A stretch of 64,000 nt of DNA from Isoperla grammatica (GCA_945910005.1 OX246741.1:3493946-3557945); one strand, 5' to 3'. Positions 1-13,484 are shown, numbered from the stretch's first letter. Translations and numbers: made by a program. Notes: generated by a model from the letters alone, not told the origin.

Positions 1-463
1 GTACGCAAGTAGTGAACGCAAGTAGTGAACGCAAGTAGTGTACGCAAGTAGTGAACGCAAGTAGTGTACGCAAGTAGTGTACGCAAGTAGTGTACGCAAG
101 TAGTGAACGCAAGTAGTGTACGCAAGTAGTGAACGCAAGTAGTGTACGCAAGTAGTGTACGCAAGTAGTGAACGCAAGTAGTGTACGCAAGTAGTGAACG
201 CAAGTAGTGAACGCAAGTAGTGTACGCAAGTAGTGAACGCAAGTAGTGTACGCAAGTAGTGTACGCAAGTAGTGAACGCAAGTAGTGTACGCAAGTAGTG
301 AACGCAAGTAGTGTACGCAAGTAGTGTACGCAAGTAGTGTACGCAAGTAGTGTACGCAAGTAGTGTATACAAGTAGTGTACGCAAGTGGTGTACGCAAGT
401 AATGTACGCAAGTGGTGTACACAAGGAGTGTACGCAAGTAGTGTACGCAAGTAGTGTACGCAA
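1..463. repeat. 13-bp minisatellite array, truncated by window start
   Basis: Tandem array of a 13-bp unit, GTACGCAAGTAGT, alternating with GAACGCAAGTAGT. The first 28 units (1-364) are in perfect register and differ only at the second base (T or A). The last seven or so units, from 365, carry scattered substitutions (GTATAC, AAGTGGT, AAGTAAT, AAGGAGT), and the array decays into unique DNA at about 464. Its left end lies outside the window, so the full length is unknown. Short open frames here are repeat translation, not genes. Confidence 0.97.
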
Positions 464-1230
464 CAAGTATATAGTAGTTATTGGTAAAGAGCTCGATAGT
501 CACCTTTATTTAAATACACCTATCGATTGTAACGATTTGAGACGTGCCCGTTACATTTCTTCGCTGTGTACCCAAGACTCTCGACCCAATCCAAACAATG
601 TGCAACAGTCTAGTGTATCAATATAATACTGGCCCATCCACGTGCAACTCTGTTGTACCACGTTGTAGGGTCGTCACTTCGGTCTGGGACTCGAACCCAA
701 GTGTTGGTTTGCGCTTTATTCCGTCACTAACAAAGCCACATCCAGTTTCCTTCCACGCCACAGAGACCTGCCCTGTTAACAGCGCGAGTCTGCGCGTGTA
801 AATGACAGATATATATTATGTATGTGTTAACGTATCAAACGAGGCCGAATGTTTCTTTCTTACCTACAAACAAACTTCAAGTCCGATTGCCAGCTAGACT
901 GTGATTGATGGAAATGGTCACGGCCAGTCAACTGGGTTCGAGTCCCAGTCCGGGTTCTATTTCCCGCTAGTGCATCTCTATAGTTCATACTGCAATGGAC
1001 GACAGCAACAAGTATGGAACTAACACAACTCATTATTGCCAGTACGGTAATTTGTTTGGTGAGCAATATTGAACTAAAATGACATGATCCTAGTTTCTAT
1101 TGGTAGAGAGTGTCTACGTGACACCATATTGTTCACCTATTGGTCGACTGTGGCCAATATTGATGATAAGTTGAGCAATTATTGCTTTAGCGATGTCAAT
1201 TTGTTGAATATCATAAATAAAATAAAAAAT
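464..1230. other. Non-coding stretch with tRNA-like B-box relics
   Basis: No gene seen. Two B-box-like motifs of the GGTTCGAGTCCC type lie in opposite orientation: minus strand at about 680-697 and plus strand at about 929-943. Neither sits in a foldable cloverleaf, so they are more likely tRNA-derived SINE relics than tRNA genes. The right end is A/T-rich (AAATAAAA runs) and abuts the inverted-repeat element at 1231. Confidence 0.5.
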
Positions 1231-2215
1231 AAATAAATTCGTGTTTATAGAGTCTACCCACTCAGTAACAAGACTGATTTTCAGTGGGGGACTTTAATTA
1301 AAAGCGACTAAACCAACCCTGTAGGCTCCGAACACCATCAACGAGTGGACGATAACCAATCCAAGATCTACATTATATATTATATCATAAACGTCTGTCT
1401 GTATTCATCATGCCGGCAATACATTGTTTGTGTGCAGGGCCTACAAGTGGAGCACAAGTCCGACGAAGTGGCCCGGCAGACGAACGCAAAGTGTTGGCGT
1501 TACTACAAGAGTGTGAGCGCTCTGATCCCGCAACCACGTGGCCACCGCTGCGACTGGGAGTAGATCGAAATCTGACAGTAGCCTCACGAGACGCCTTCCG
1601 AATCGATCTAATCTAATGGACCATCAGCGAAATGCCAATAGTTTTGAAAACTACCCGGCGCAAATAACGGGCGATATTTTACGTTCGTATCATGCACGAT
1701 ACAGTACATAACACTATAGCTTATCCATCACCTTCACAGAGGCTGAAACCATCATACTAGGCTGCAACCTTCATGGGCTGCAATCAGCGACTAAGTCAAA
1801 GTAACTCCCCTAAATAAGAACTGATATGTAGCCTTACCTCATCACACATAGAGTTCTTCCTGCGTCATGCTTACTTAACTTCTAATATGGATTCAATTTC
1901 ATTACTTCTTAGCTTAGGAATAAGTATAAATGGTGACATTGGAGCCGTCCTAGCAACGAAGCACTCAATAAATTCAAAGATGTTCTGAATCGGCCTTGTT
2001 GATTCTATAGCATTTGTCCGCAGGTGTTCGCACTGTCCAATCACTGATTCATAGGTCTCGTATTTGAAATATAGATATTTGATTGGTTATCGCTCACTCA
2101 TCGATGGAGTTCGGAGCCTATAGGGTTGGTTCAGTCGCTTTAAATTAAAGTCCTTCACTAAAAATCAGTCTTGTTACTGAGTGGGTAGACTCTATAAATA
2201 CGAATGTACTTATTT
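1231..2215. mobile_element. Non-autonomous element or inverted pair with ~140-bp inverted ends
   Basis: The segment 1233-1375 and the reverse complement of about 2085-2213 match over some 130-140 bp. Both start near CGTGTTTATAGAGTCTACCC and continue through CACTCAGTAACAAGACTGAT and CTGTAGGCTCCGAACACCAT. The right part (about 1915-2213, minus) continues as a repeat that recurs at 40292-40535. No transposase-like frame is visible inside. It is either a non-autonomous DNA transposon with long terminal inverted repeats or two inverted insertions of one repeat. I could not define a target duplication. Confidence 0.75.
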
Positions 2216-2737
2216 TATTTTTTTAAACAGCAGACTCCAATGGTACCAACTTCTCTAGTCTCCACCATCTACATGAAACATGTACATTATAGGGATAATT
2301 CACGCCCTTAGGTTCGATACATGGAAATTCCTAACACAGCAAGAAAGCATTACATGTTGAAGAGTCCTAGGTAAACTAGACCTCAATTGAGCCAGTCAGA
2401 CAGGGGTGGGTGGACATTGAGAATAAGACCACAAATACAATCGCTTACGAAAAAGGGTCATAGATTTAAAATTCATTCTAATGGTTTTTTCAATAAGTTT
2501 GTTTCAACAATGTTATATTTACATTAGACTACTGATATCGCTCGCGGGTTATAACGACGATGTTGGACGAAAAGTACCGTCGATCAAACAGATTGTTTTC
2601 GTGTGATAGTATTTCAGTCTAATGTTTGCGCACTTGGCTGGCACTGAACTGTAACGCACGAATAGGTCCCACTGCGATCAAAAACTAAACAAATGCAGAT
2701 AAAGTTGAAAAGAAAATCGAAACAAGCATAGTGTATT

Positions 2738-2893
2738 CTAAGGTCTAGTCTTACAATGTCCAAATAACAACTTATTCGTCGAAATGCTTGTTTTCTCCGT
2801 GGCAACCACCAATCAAAACCCTTGAAATCCTCCAAATAGCTAAATTGCTACACATAACTTTCTTATTAGGAGATTGTAAGACTGGCCCTAAAT
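2738..2893. mobile_element. MITE family A, copy 1
   Basis: Copy of a roughly 155-bp element repeated at 2930-3086 in the same orientation, at about 85% identity by eye. The ends are short inverted repeats: AGTCTTACAATGTC on the left, and GATTGTAAGACTGGCCCTAA on the right. There is no coding potential. The middle contains TCTCCGTGGCAACCACC, a near match to an RFX X-box. Confidence 0.7.
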
Positions 2894-2929
2894 GCAAAAC
2901 CTAAATATATTATTCGACCATCTGAACTC

Positions 2930-3086
2930 TAAGGTTCAGTCTTACAATGTCCCAATAACGAACTACTTATTCGTCGAATAGCTTGTTGTCTCCATGGCAA
3001 CCACCTATCAAAACTCTTGAAATCCACCAAATAGCTTAATTGCTACAAATAACTTTCCTATCAGAAGATTGTAAGACCAGCCCTAA
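2930..3086. mobile_element. MITE family A, copy 2
   Basis: Second copy of the 2738-2893 element, only about 40 bp downstream in direct orientation. The same terminal inverted repeats are present (CAGTCTTACAATGTC and GATTGTAAGACCAGCCCTAA). This copy has GTCTCCATGGCAAC, which fits the RFX X-box consensus better than copy 1. The close spacing suggests a local duplication or preference for insertion next to a relative. Confidence 0.7.
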
Positions 3087-4153
3087 GTCTAAAGCATTAA
3101 TAAATGCCTCGAGAAGTATGCTCTGTGGCAGCAGACTGTATTGCACACTCGACGCTCAAGCTCGGTACAGAAACCATATTCTTTGACCGTATGCATTGTT
3201 CTTCCACAAGCGCCGTTTCTAAGTGAGTATGAGTGTCGTGCGAGTACCGTCTTTCCCTTTCACCCTCAATTGTATTCACAATCAATATATTGGCATTGAT
3301 ATTGGCGATACAGCCGTATAACTATCGGCTTTGTTAACCTGCACATACAAATGCGGCCTGCGAAATAAAATAACCATCTTGATATAGTTTGTAAATTGAG
3401 AACACAATAACCGACGGGTTCGCTTTCCGTATCCCCGCTTCAAACTTACGTTATCTGCGCAACGGAAAGATAGACTACAATAATAATATCAATAAAGCCG
3501 ACATCGTGAAAAATCTCTTCTTCTCGAATGTAATGTTGTTGCGGTTTTGTAACCATGACAACAGTAAACCGCGTTTAATCCCCGTAGAGAGGGGCTTTCG
3601 ACCCCTTGTAACCCCCCTCCCCCTCCGTTCACCCTGGTGACCTAAAGAGCTACAGGCAATCCTTCATTTTATCCTTTATGGGAGAGCTGACTTGAGCGGG
3701 AGTGTTCGTACAGTTGATACAGATGTTACCTAGAAACGATATTACGTTTTACACTCAGATACACAAAGATAGAGACGTAACCTCTCATCCTGTACAATTG
3801 CAGCTGTACGATGCAATCAGTCTTATGCTACGATTTAAACACAAAAGAAGGTGTATATAAAAGATGAGCAGCAAAAGAGGAAAAGCTATTCATTTTCATG
3901 AGAGGGAAGTAAGAAGGAAGACATTTTGCCAATATTCCGTAAACAAAACGTTCTGAAACACCTTCATGTTCAAGAGAGTCGAGGCAAGCGCTAAACAACG
4001 CCGAGTGTTTTGCTGGTGGCTTCAATTCAAGTATTGTTGATGGAAAGCGAGGCTGAACGATGCGATACTATAACGCTTGGAAGGTTACACAAACCCTACA
4101 CCAAGTCCTGTACCATAGGCAACAGCCTGCTTCCCTTGGTGGGGACTCGTAGT
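3087..4153. other. Non-coding DNA, no gene recognised
   Basis: I see no gene here. A short GC-rich hairpin-like stretch lies at about 3580-3630 (GAGAGGGGCTTTCGACCCCT followed by C-rich runs). Open frames are short and match no family I recognise. Confidence 0.4.
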
Positions 4154-4192
4154 CACGTGGACACTCAGGAACAACCCGCAGATATCTTTACT
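4154..4192 (+). pseudogene. Possible Ty1/copia RNase H C-terminal relic
   Basis: The frame reads HVDTQEQPADIFT. This resembles the conserved end of Ty1/copia polyproteins (HVxTxEQxADxFTK), just after the RNase H domain. No other copia motif lies upstream in the same frame, and a threonine replaces the usual lysine after DIFT. Only 13 residues support the call, so chance similarity is possible. Confidence 0.3.
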
Positions 4193-7006
4193 ACCACCGG
4201 TGAGTTTACGGTGAAGTAGTACAAGTTCCCCACTATAGCGGCGGCTGGATCTCTCTCACACTCTCCCCGAATCAACGACTCAGCCATATCTTACAAGCGC
4301 GCATACAATTCGTCAAACCAAGCATGGAGCCCTTGGAGAGGATGCACTGAACAGCCCTCGGCGATCAATTCACAGTAAACCGACTTTAAGCAAGATATAT
4401 AACTTCTAAAACCGATTTCAGGCCAGCCGATAAGTTCGTTTCAGTGATCAATTGCCCAACTTGAGGGGTAATGGAACGAAACTATACCCCCTCCCTAACA
4501 CCGGAAGGAAAGAAAGGGGTGGTCGTTTAAGCGTGACGTGTTAGGGGTGTTATTAGGGTGAGGGGAGGGTGCAACAGTTCACTACAGATATACGCCCAGA
4601 GTGAGATACGGGCTGATTGACGCCGGGGTTGAAGGTCTTATGTGCTGCTAGAGCAGCGAGGTCTAGCGAGAAGACAAACGATTGGAACAGTGAGTAATAA
4701 TAATCAACCGTAGCGCCAACTGTGAAAGTTCTTCATTAGACCAATGAAACCGGGCACGGCCAACTTGAGAGCGCTTCAACCCGTTTCGGTTGCGTGAAAA
4801 CAGCGAGGGATGATAATGAGGGGTAGAAACAAGAGGGGGAGTCACCGCGTTGAGTCACGAGAACGAGCGATGTTGTGGTGTTATTTAAGAGGAGAAAGTG
4901 AGAGTATACAGACACCAACACAAAGCTTTAATTAAACAGATGAACGAAACAGCAATGCCGGTGTTGTCTTGTATGCATGCGTGCACCGGTCACCGCACGC
5001 AGACTATGCGTTCACTTCATCGGCAGAGAGAGACAGTAACGTTGCGAGAGAGATGACATGCAGGGTTTCAAAGTGCTGCAACATCTTTTCTAAAATGCGA
5101 CAAGAAAACACAAGAATAGAGACTGAGAGTCGAAGGAAATTGAAAATGATGGATAGAATGCCTAAAAGGTGACTGAATTAAAATGTATCTATATATAAGT
5201 TTGTAAGAATGCATAGTTTACCTTAATACAACATTTGTACATAAGTGTTCACCCAAGAGATTTTCAGCTCCCGAAAAATGCACGAAAATATGCGGTATAC
5301 ATTTAAAATATTTGACAAAAAAATAATGACAGCCACAATTTGTAGAACAAGAAAACACTAAATGTTGCTAATATCTTTGAAGTGACAGGTGAATTGGGAG
5401 TGATAAAACATGATACAGGTAGCTGAGTTAGCGAGTGGGAGGCCTGAATAGCAAGAGAGATGCGACGAGGCCTCTTAGAATATCGCAAACTGGCTGATAT
5501 CGAACAGTACACAGCGTACCGGGGCGGGGAAATGGTACGCGCCTTTCACCGGGGTGGAATGGAATGTAAACTACAAAGCACCGCGAGCTTTCGGAGGGTG
5601 AGATTATTATAACTAGTATAAAGAAGGGGGTGGGGACAAAGGTACGGCAGGGGAATTTGAGCGGCGGCTTATGTAGATGCCGGCAAACACTTCACTTCAC
5701 ACAGCCTAGCTGCAATTTGTCGCACAAAGTCAGTGAGACAACAGACATACAATAACTCCTCAAGAGACCCACCCAACGCATATAATACACGCGACAAATA
5801 AGTTATCGTTAGCCAAACATTTGCACAGAGTGAATATACGCGTTACTAAATTCGACAAGATACTCAAAGATGTGACACAAATTAACAGTTGATTTGATTC
5901 GAAATGGCTGACAAATGACAAGATACAGTACGAGAGGATAGCCTCTCAATGGTTGTTTACGTTTTCAAGACAATCGTTGGCAACACTTACATGAAATCGG
6001 TTGGTGAAATTGATCAATTCTAAAACACTTTCCTTAGATTTAAAGGTTTAACGAAGTTGAATCAAGCCAGTAGCATCATGGCATTCACAGAACTTCCTAA
6101 GACGCAAGTTGAAACTGTTTTTACTTTTTAGCTATTATCCCTGAAATTCATACCCCACCCCACTCAATGACATGCACCTTTAGAACCGTTTATAAACCGA
6201 CGTCTTTTCAAACAAACATCTGTGTCTGTGACTTATAAATGATCCCCACACACTTATTATATATAGCTCCAAAATACGAGATATATATCAAAACAGCGCA
6301 AAAATAAACAATAACAAGAATCAACGAGCTGATACGGTATAAACAGCTCTGTGTATGCAAACTATGATTCACTTTAAATTACGGATCGAAATATTGGCTT
6401 CAGTTTTGTTTCGCTTGCAACAATCTGTGCGAAACACATCTTGGCTTGAGTCCATGGGCGACCCGCACTGCTGTAAACGGTGACAAAAGGAACTAAACAG
6501 CTTGTGCTGATTGTATGATGTGTATACTTGCCCTCTGTTCACTTCGGTACTCAAAACTGTACGAGGGTCGGAAGCTTAACATGTATCGGTACATATGCGA
6601 TATCTACAATAGATAAGACAATATAAGAATTGTATTAATAGCTTCTTTCAGCTTATTTTTACACACATATACGCATATTGCATCCATACATTACAGACAT
6701 TTTTTACACTCATACATTTTTGATAAATTTACATATACTTCAAATTTAAAAACATCCAATGACTTAATTGCTTTAATAAAAGGAAGTAATAAATGATTAT
6801 AGTCTCTAATTCCAGAATAAAATATCGACTTCATTAGATTTACTTGTCTTAGTGAATCATTATTTTGAACCTTACTCCTCGTATTGACAGTTTGCGTATT
6901 AAGTTGTCATGTACGTCAGTTGTCTTCGATTCTCAAAACTGTACGAGTATGGTCGAACACTGTATCGATATAAATACGCGCTACCTTTTAAGAGCTCAAG
7001 CTCAAG
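4193..7006. other. Non-coding DNA, no gene recognised
   Basis: I recognise no exon in this stretch. A purine/G-rich patch lies at about 4500-4570, and the 16-mer CTCAAAACTGTACGAG occurs at both 6551 and 6934, hinting at a small dispersed repeat. All frames are short and without family signatures. Confidence 0.4.
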
Positions 7007-7054
7007 CCACGCTCACGCTCACGCTCACGCTCACGCTCACGCTCACGCTCACGC
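7007..7054. repeat. (CTCACG)n microsatellite
   Basis: About seven to eight perfect copies of the hexamer CTCACG. The hexamer leaves all frames open, so the overlapping frames at 6865-7332 on both strands (Leu-Thr, Ala-His or Arg-Glu dipeptide runs) are artefacts of the repeat. Confidence 0.95.
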
Positions 7055-10022
7055 AGCTGAGCAGCGTATGTGTAAGCGTAGCGGGTCGAGAGGGCATACA
7101 AGCAAACAATGGAGAGAAATGTATCGTGTGCGAACAAGCCGCGAGGGGTGTAAATCGCGTTAGAAAAGACTTTGTGTACACAAAAGATTAGGAATCCTAT
7201 CATGGCAACACAAATACTACATATATACGGCGCAACTGCTTCGCGGCCGGATGGCGAAACACTTTGTGAGAGGTTTCGGTCAAATTCGTGACTTTCAACT
7301 TCAAGGGCTAAGTATTTTTGACCATCGTGCACCCTAAAAGCAATAAGGTGGGGTTATGTCAACACGTTTAGAAGCAGAGTCAGCTGTTAAACGTTATAAA
7401 CATGAGTTGGGCGCCATACGAACGTTACCAAACATAGAGAAGACATGCAAATGCTTAATTGTCCTGGTAATTCACGTAGTTCTATAGAATCCTGTAAAAC
7501 ACACCAAACTTACAGACGTTAACAGATTGAATTGGAGGGTGGTTACAGTTGCAAGGGGATAGCCGTGAAATTCATACTCGTACCAGTTTCGTCTTTGTTT
7601 TTCTGCGACGCCAAACTTGACATTTTCTAACATTCTTTGGCTTCATTCGTGGCGTTCTAGACCGCCCATATACCTCCTCGTCTCCACGAAAATTCCATTA
7701 AAAATTCGGAATTCGTTTAACGTTGTGAAATTCAGACCATCGTCCCTAAAAAGCGAATCTGATGGGAAACATAAACCGTTGGACCTCTTCGTCCAAAGAA
7801 CAATACATACATTCACAAGGTCCGCCGGACTCAACTGAAATATTGGTAGTTCAACGGCAAATATCTACGTGATATTATATGTACTGTGAAGTTTTAGTAA
7901 TTTGCAGTTGTTTTTAAATCATCTATTGGAATCTAAAACTAAAATGCAAAATCATACAAATGTTCACCTGCGATCTCGTAAAGTATAGCAAAGAAAAAGG
8001 TACAGGGAAAAAATCATAACTGTCTATTTTATTCAGAACTAGTTTACACTTTCCGTCAATAACAACTGCGCAACATTTCCGATACGTCGAATCTTTCCCG
8101 CGAGCAAAAAACTCTCTCAGAAAGCTGAACGCGTTCTCTGCATCCAGAAATACAAGATATATGCAAAACCACTACATATTTCGCCGTCGTAATCCCATCA
8201 AAACCGCCCTACTCGGCGACGGAACGAAGGGTTTCCACCCATCTCGCAAGACAACCAGGCGGCTGAAAACAATGCAATGTAGTAGCTGCTATATAGAAGT
8301 GGTGTGACTATACTGCAACACGATACATCACACTAGGGGGAGGTGTAGGATTTCCTCTTAGCCTCGACAAGATAAATCGTGCATTTCTTTCTGAGCTTCA
8401 CCCCGCGCGGTGCATTCTGGATACTTTCTCCGGCACTGTAGGGAGCTGTTCACTTACAAGATGGCAGTACTGAATTAAACAGGTATCTAGTACCATTTAC
8501 GTATCACGAGTTTTCCCTCTAACCATTGAGAACCATTGTCCATTACATTACTGGGTAGAATATCATTCTATTCCCTGTTATTGTTTGTAATTCTGGCGCG
8601 TTTTTTCTAAATCCTCGCGAATTTAATTCCCTCTTTGTCATAGACTTATCAAGCTAATGCCCACCCCGACCAGTTATGTTTTGTTTTATAACATCGTTAA
8701 TTCGTAGATGATCGCACAGCGTCAGCTATTGTGGTTGCCTCGTACGATGGACAGCCCAACAACAGGGGTGCAGGGGAATAACCCTATAAGTGTCTCCAGC
8801 CCGGTATTTGAAGGAGGTGGCCGTAGATGGCGGTCAAAGGTAAAAAAAAAGCACAATTATACATTTTTGCTAACAGATCAACATCGTAAAGCACGTTTTA
8901 AATAAATATGCGAAACAAATTCAACTGTTGAGCTTGTATTTTGAAACGCAATCCGACGAGAATGACGTGATTCACAGACGTATACGGCGCCTGAACTACG
9001 GCAATCACCTCCAGACGCTCCCGCAATATCCGAGAGTGCTACACACCTTAACGTGGGGTACGAGACACTCGATAAATCTCGCCAGAAGACGGAATATTGC
9101 CCGAGAAACTCGTTACACTTATGTTTTCTTCTTTCGGTTCTGGCCGCAAGTATCAATGAAACGTCATTATTAACGGAACGTAATCGAATAATGGGCCGTT
9201 TCGATGGTTGATCAACGGCGTTTATAACCACACAAGAATATCAATATCGCTGCCTCGTGGATTAGATCTTGACTCCCTTTCGATCCATTACGAGCAAGAG
9301 AGGAGCCCACTTCCTCTTGACACGCCGCAAGACTAGACAATAACAGACATCGACCTTAGAGATCTCAGCCTTCGGTTATACTGAGTTAGTTCATTTGTTT
9401 GCTCTGGAGTCACATTAAGTCACTCCAAGAGACTAATATGGATAATATGGATCAACAAACCATAGACAATACGGGATCCATATATCTACAGTGAGGTTAA
9501 TCAAATCTCATGCATAAACAACAGCACGAAGCCACGAACAGTCGGTAATAAGCAGTATTCATGAACACAATCTCATATCGCAACAAAAGCAATTAAAACA
9601 ACAGTACAACAATGGGATATGTTTCTTATTTCTTAAATTTAAACGTCGTTATTGCACAGAGGTAATAGTGAAAACAAGTTTCAAAGGAGGGAATCTCGTA
9701 ATGTGCTGACCCGCCGACATGAACGCCTGAATACCGCAATATGCACATCAAAAGCTGTTTATGAATAGAGTTGATGTTCGTTCTTGAAAAAGTGTTCGCC
9801 CCTATTCCTGCCGTATCAACTTGCCTAGCTAGAAGATTGCCTTGATGGGCGCGGTATCCTGCAAGTAAAGCCTATAGTGTCCTGGGAAATCGAACACACA
9901 CTAATGACATTACACGACAAAAGTAAAGAAAGTATTTGCAGCATCTTGACTCCCCGAAGGTCCACACTGAAAGACAATTTGTACACTTTCCGCTGCTGCA
10001 GCAACAGATACGTCTTTAATAC
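7055..10022. other. Non-coding DNA, no gene recognised
   Basis: Unique-looking sequence without recognisable exons. The frames at 8708-9231 on both strands match no family I know and lack supporting splice or start context. Confidence 0.4.
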
Positions 10023-10195
10023 GGAACTCATATAGACAAGGAGCTCATATCGACCAGGAACTCATATCGACAAGGTTAACTCATATCGACAAGGAACTCA
10101 TATCGACAAGGAACTCATATCGACAAGAAACTCATATCGACAAGGAACTCATATCGACAAGGAACTCATATCGACAAGGAACTCATATCGACAAG
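10023..10195. repeat. 17-bp tandem repeat, about 10 copies
   Basis: Units of GGAACTCATATCGACAA repeated about ten times with few changes: one AGACAAGGAGC variant, one CGACCAG variant, and one unit with an inserted T (AAGGTTAACTC). The array ends sharply at ACAAG|TGTCGCGCC. No function is evident. Confidence 0.95.
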
Positions 10196-12129
10196 TGTCG
10201 CGCCGACCGTACAAGACGTTTGTCTGCGAATAAAGCTGAATGCGGAAAGAGAGAAGTGGCCTCTTGAAGTGCAATTGTCCCCGACGTGTTACGCACATGT
10301 GTCTACGTAGAGAGCACGTGATACGCTCACCGCTCCGTCGAGTGGCTGGGGGTGGCTGGGGGGTGGGTCGATAGGGTGCGAGTGTGTCTGTGACCTCAAT
10401 ACAGGCCGACGCGACTCACTCAACCGAACGTATTTGCCATTACAATTACAACTGCATGGAGAGACGTACGTGGCAAGATTACGTCGATAACAAGTCATGT
10501 CTACCTCGACCGACTCCCAGTTACCCCTCGCGTGTTGTACACATAGAGATAGTAAGGGGGCTGTTCACGGCAATCGGTTACCTACACACATACAGGTGGC
10601 AAAAACAAAAAACACCCCCAATGTTTACTTTCTGACGGTTGACTAAAAGAAACTTACGCTCTTCGGTCCAGTTGAATTGCAGTGTCATCCCTCAACCAAG
10701 AGAGATGCTGAGATACAGTTAAATAAACAAACGCCGTTTTACCACAATACTGACCACAAGATGGTGCAACATCCGTCCCATGCAGCTATCAACAAGAAGT
10801 AGGGATTAACTTAATGAATAGACCAAAACTTAGCTGTCAAGTTGTCTATGGCCAAAGCCGATAACGCAGATTTCCTAATGGGTTGGGAGAACTTCTTTAT
10901 CGGTTACATGTTATGAATCCAGGTAGTTCAGTTAAATTCTTTGCAAATTTCCCGTCAAGGAGTTATAATATAATATGAATTGTGAAGATTTATCATCGCA
11001 ATACTTATTTTGGTATGGAGGTAAAAGAAAAAAACATAAAAGAAAATACAACATTGCAAACGAATAATTATGATCTAGGCATGAAATAAAATAAAAATAT
11101 ACGAACGCCGGACTCATACATCGATATGGATGATCGGAAGGCCGAGCCAAGGCTGTGTTCTCGTCTGAGGCAGATACCGTGAACCATGCTGTACACAGTA
11201 CAACACTGGGATATGATCCGACGCACTGAAGGGCACGGACATGTCTGGACATCGCATCATGAAACATTTCGGCAAGTCCAACGGAAAACATGCTACAGCT
11301 CAATACTTGTACTCGTAACAACGCGTGGGTTTCCTACTTTATCTTTTATTTTTGAAGTCTTTTTTCTTGGATTATCTTCATTGCTAATTTAATTATGTTT
11401 GCTTGTATTGTATTTATTGTCTTCATTTGCAGATCAGGTTTACAACATGAAAAACCAGCCTCTTTCATGTACTATCCGAAACATTGCGTTCGTCGTTGTA
11501 TTTTTATATAATTTAAAAAAATGTCGGCTACATTTTTAACGGTAAAAAATTATAAATACTAACGACACAAATTATAATAATTGCACATCTAATTTGCGAT
11601 TACATATTTCTGACCTCTTTTCCTAAGAAACAACGAAGGTGAAGGAAGAAGTATGTTGCAAAACACTGTTTAACAGTTGGAAAGTTCTATTCAAGTTTAT
11701 CAGATGACATGTAGATAAACTATGTCTAAATCAAAATCGTACCACATTGAGTGACACGAAAGTGAGGTCAAGCCAGTCAGTCATAAAGCATTATACTGAA
11801 ACAACAACAACAATCAAACTGGCCATGAAATACATCAGTCACATTCCTCCGAGCTGAACCAAGACAACCTAATATGATATTTCACCAAAGACATTTTTGA
11901 ACCCACTTTGCGTCACCGTCAGAAACCGGGCTATACAAATCGGTTAGAACAAGACACATCCACACACAGGGCGAGATATGAGATGAGATGAGAAGACAAA
12001 GCGAGGTTATGCGAGGCAGCGCTGTCAACGATACAGTCGGTAATGTACCGTATAATAGTGAGACTGACGGGCACAGCTGGCGCTAAAGCTTGATGTAATC
12101 TTAACGGTGGGAATGATGACAGTTTACAC
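10196..12129. other. Non-coding DNA, no gene recognised
   Basis: No exon recognised. The 129-codon minus frame at 10932-11321 has a biased, AT-driven composition and no motif I can name. The stretch around 11300-11600 is strongly AT-rich. Confidence 0.4.
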
Positions 12130-12200
12130 CGTAACGTAACGTAACTTAACGTAAGGTAGCGTAACGCAACGTAACGTAACGCAACGTAATTTAAAGTAAC
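12130..12200. repeat. Degenerate (GTAAC)n pentamer repeat
   Basis: About fourteen GTAAC-type pentamers with substitutions (CTTAAC, GTAAG, GTAGC, GCAAC). The Tyr/Val/Leu-rich minus frame across it is a product of the repeat. Confidence 0.9.
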
Positions 12201-13484
12201 GACAGCGATGAAGAGGAACAATTACATCACATGGTGATGTTACACCAGCCATAACAATGATGAAAGTAGGCAGCATTCATATTTAGAGAGAGTGCTTTAC
12301 TAGATAAGTAGCGTATTACATTTTAGAGCACATTCCCGCCTTTTAAACACGTTTACATAATCTACAAAACTGTAATAAATGTTGGCAACTCGTAACGTAA
12401 TCCACTAACCAACACCAGTTGTATAGTACTAATATAAAATTGAACCATGCAAAAAGTAAAACCTGCAAAATAATATGTTTTATGTTGAAGAGTATTATAT
12501 ACACCTGGCTATATAGTTATACCCTAAACTACTGATATGGGCATTTAAAGTACAGATTACTTCCAAACGTTGGCGCGCGTGTATTTTAAAGGCAAAATTC
12601 AACTTTTTTCTGAAAATGGTTGCTTTCCTAAATTGAAGTGTTGCATACGTTGCATTTCAAATCAAACGTTGTAATGGAACCCGAAGACAGCAGTCTACAG
12701 ATGTTTAGAGCCGGGCATAGAGCATTACCATCGCACGTACACTTGGTCCTTAAGACGAGGGTGGTAGGCCTAGTCACTCCTAGTTAGCACCAGAGCCGGA
12801 CTGATACGGTCCTACCATCATCACACGCTCAGGTTGCGAATTCACGTCACGAAGTCATCACGACAAAAAACAAATTGCGAAAATTTCCATTTTTAAAATA
12901 TTCATGACTTGATATTAGGCCTATATTTCACTTCCTCCGCCCATTTTCCCCGTTGAGCAGAAACTTTTTAAAATATCGCCAGTAATAAAAACTGTTGAGA
13001 AAGCTATATATGTTCCCCGTGAGCGAAGACAACTGCATTCAACAAAATGACAAATTAACACATGGAGGCAAAACTTTGCCTTTTCACTTTTAGGGCCCAT
13101 TTACCCGGTGCTGCCGTGCGCCATATAACGTCAAACATGAGTACATGCTAAACATGTCACTGGCGGGGGTGTTCTACCCCGCTCCACCCTGGCACGTCGA
13201 GCGACATTAGCCAAGCCAGGTGTGTTTAGTGGGTCACAGGAACATAGCCGCCTATAGCAACGAGGATATCGAGAGGCAGAACGCCTATTCTGGTGCTGAT
13301 GATGGTGCTGATGATGACAATGGAGGCGATTATGACGATGAAAGATAAAGTGATGGAAAGAGAAAGAAAGTTACACAGAAAGAGGCAAATAACCCATTTT
13401 TGTTGATGTGTGGCCATTATAACTTATCCTGCTTGAAATGGTGAAAGAATGGTCATAGTAAACAGCATAGACCACAGACTCACA

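Noticed and set aside
6865..7332. Overlapping frames on both strands near 7.0 kb
   Set aside because: Kept open by the (CTCACG)n hexamer, giving Leu-Thr, Ala-His and Arg-Glu runs.
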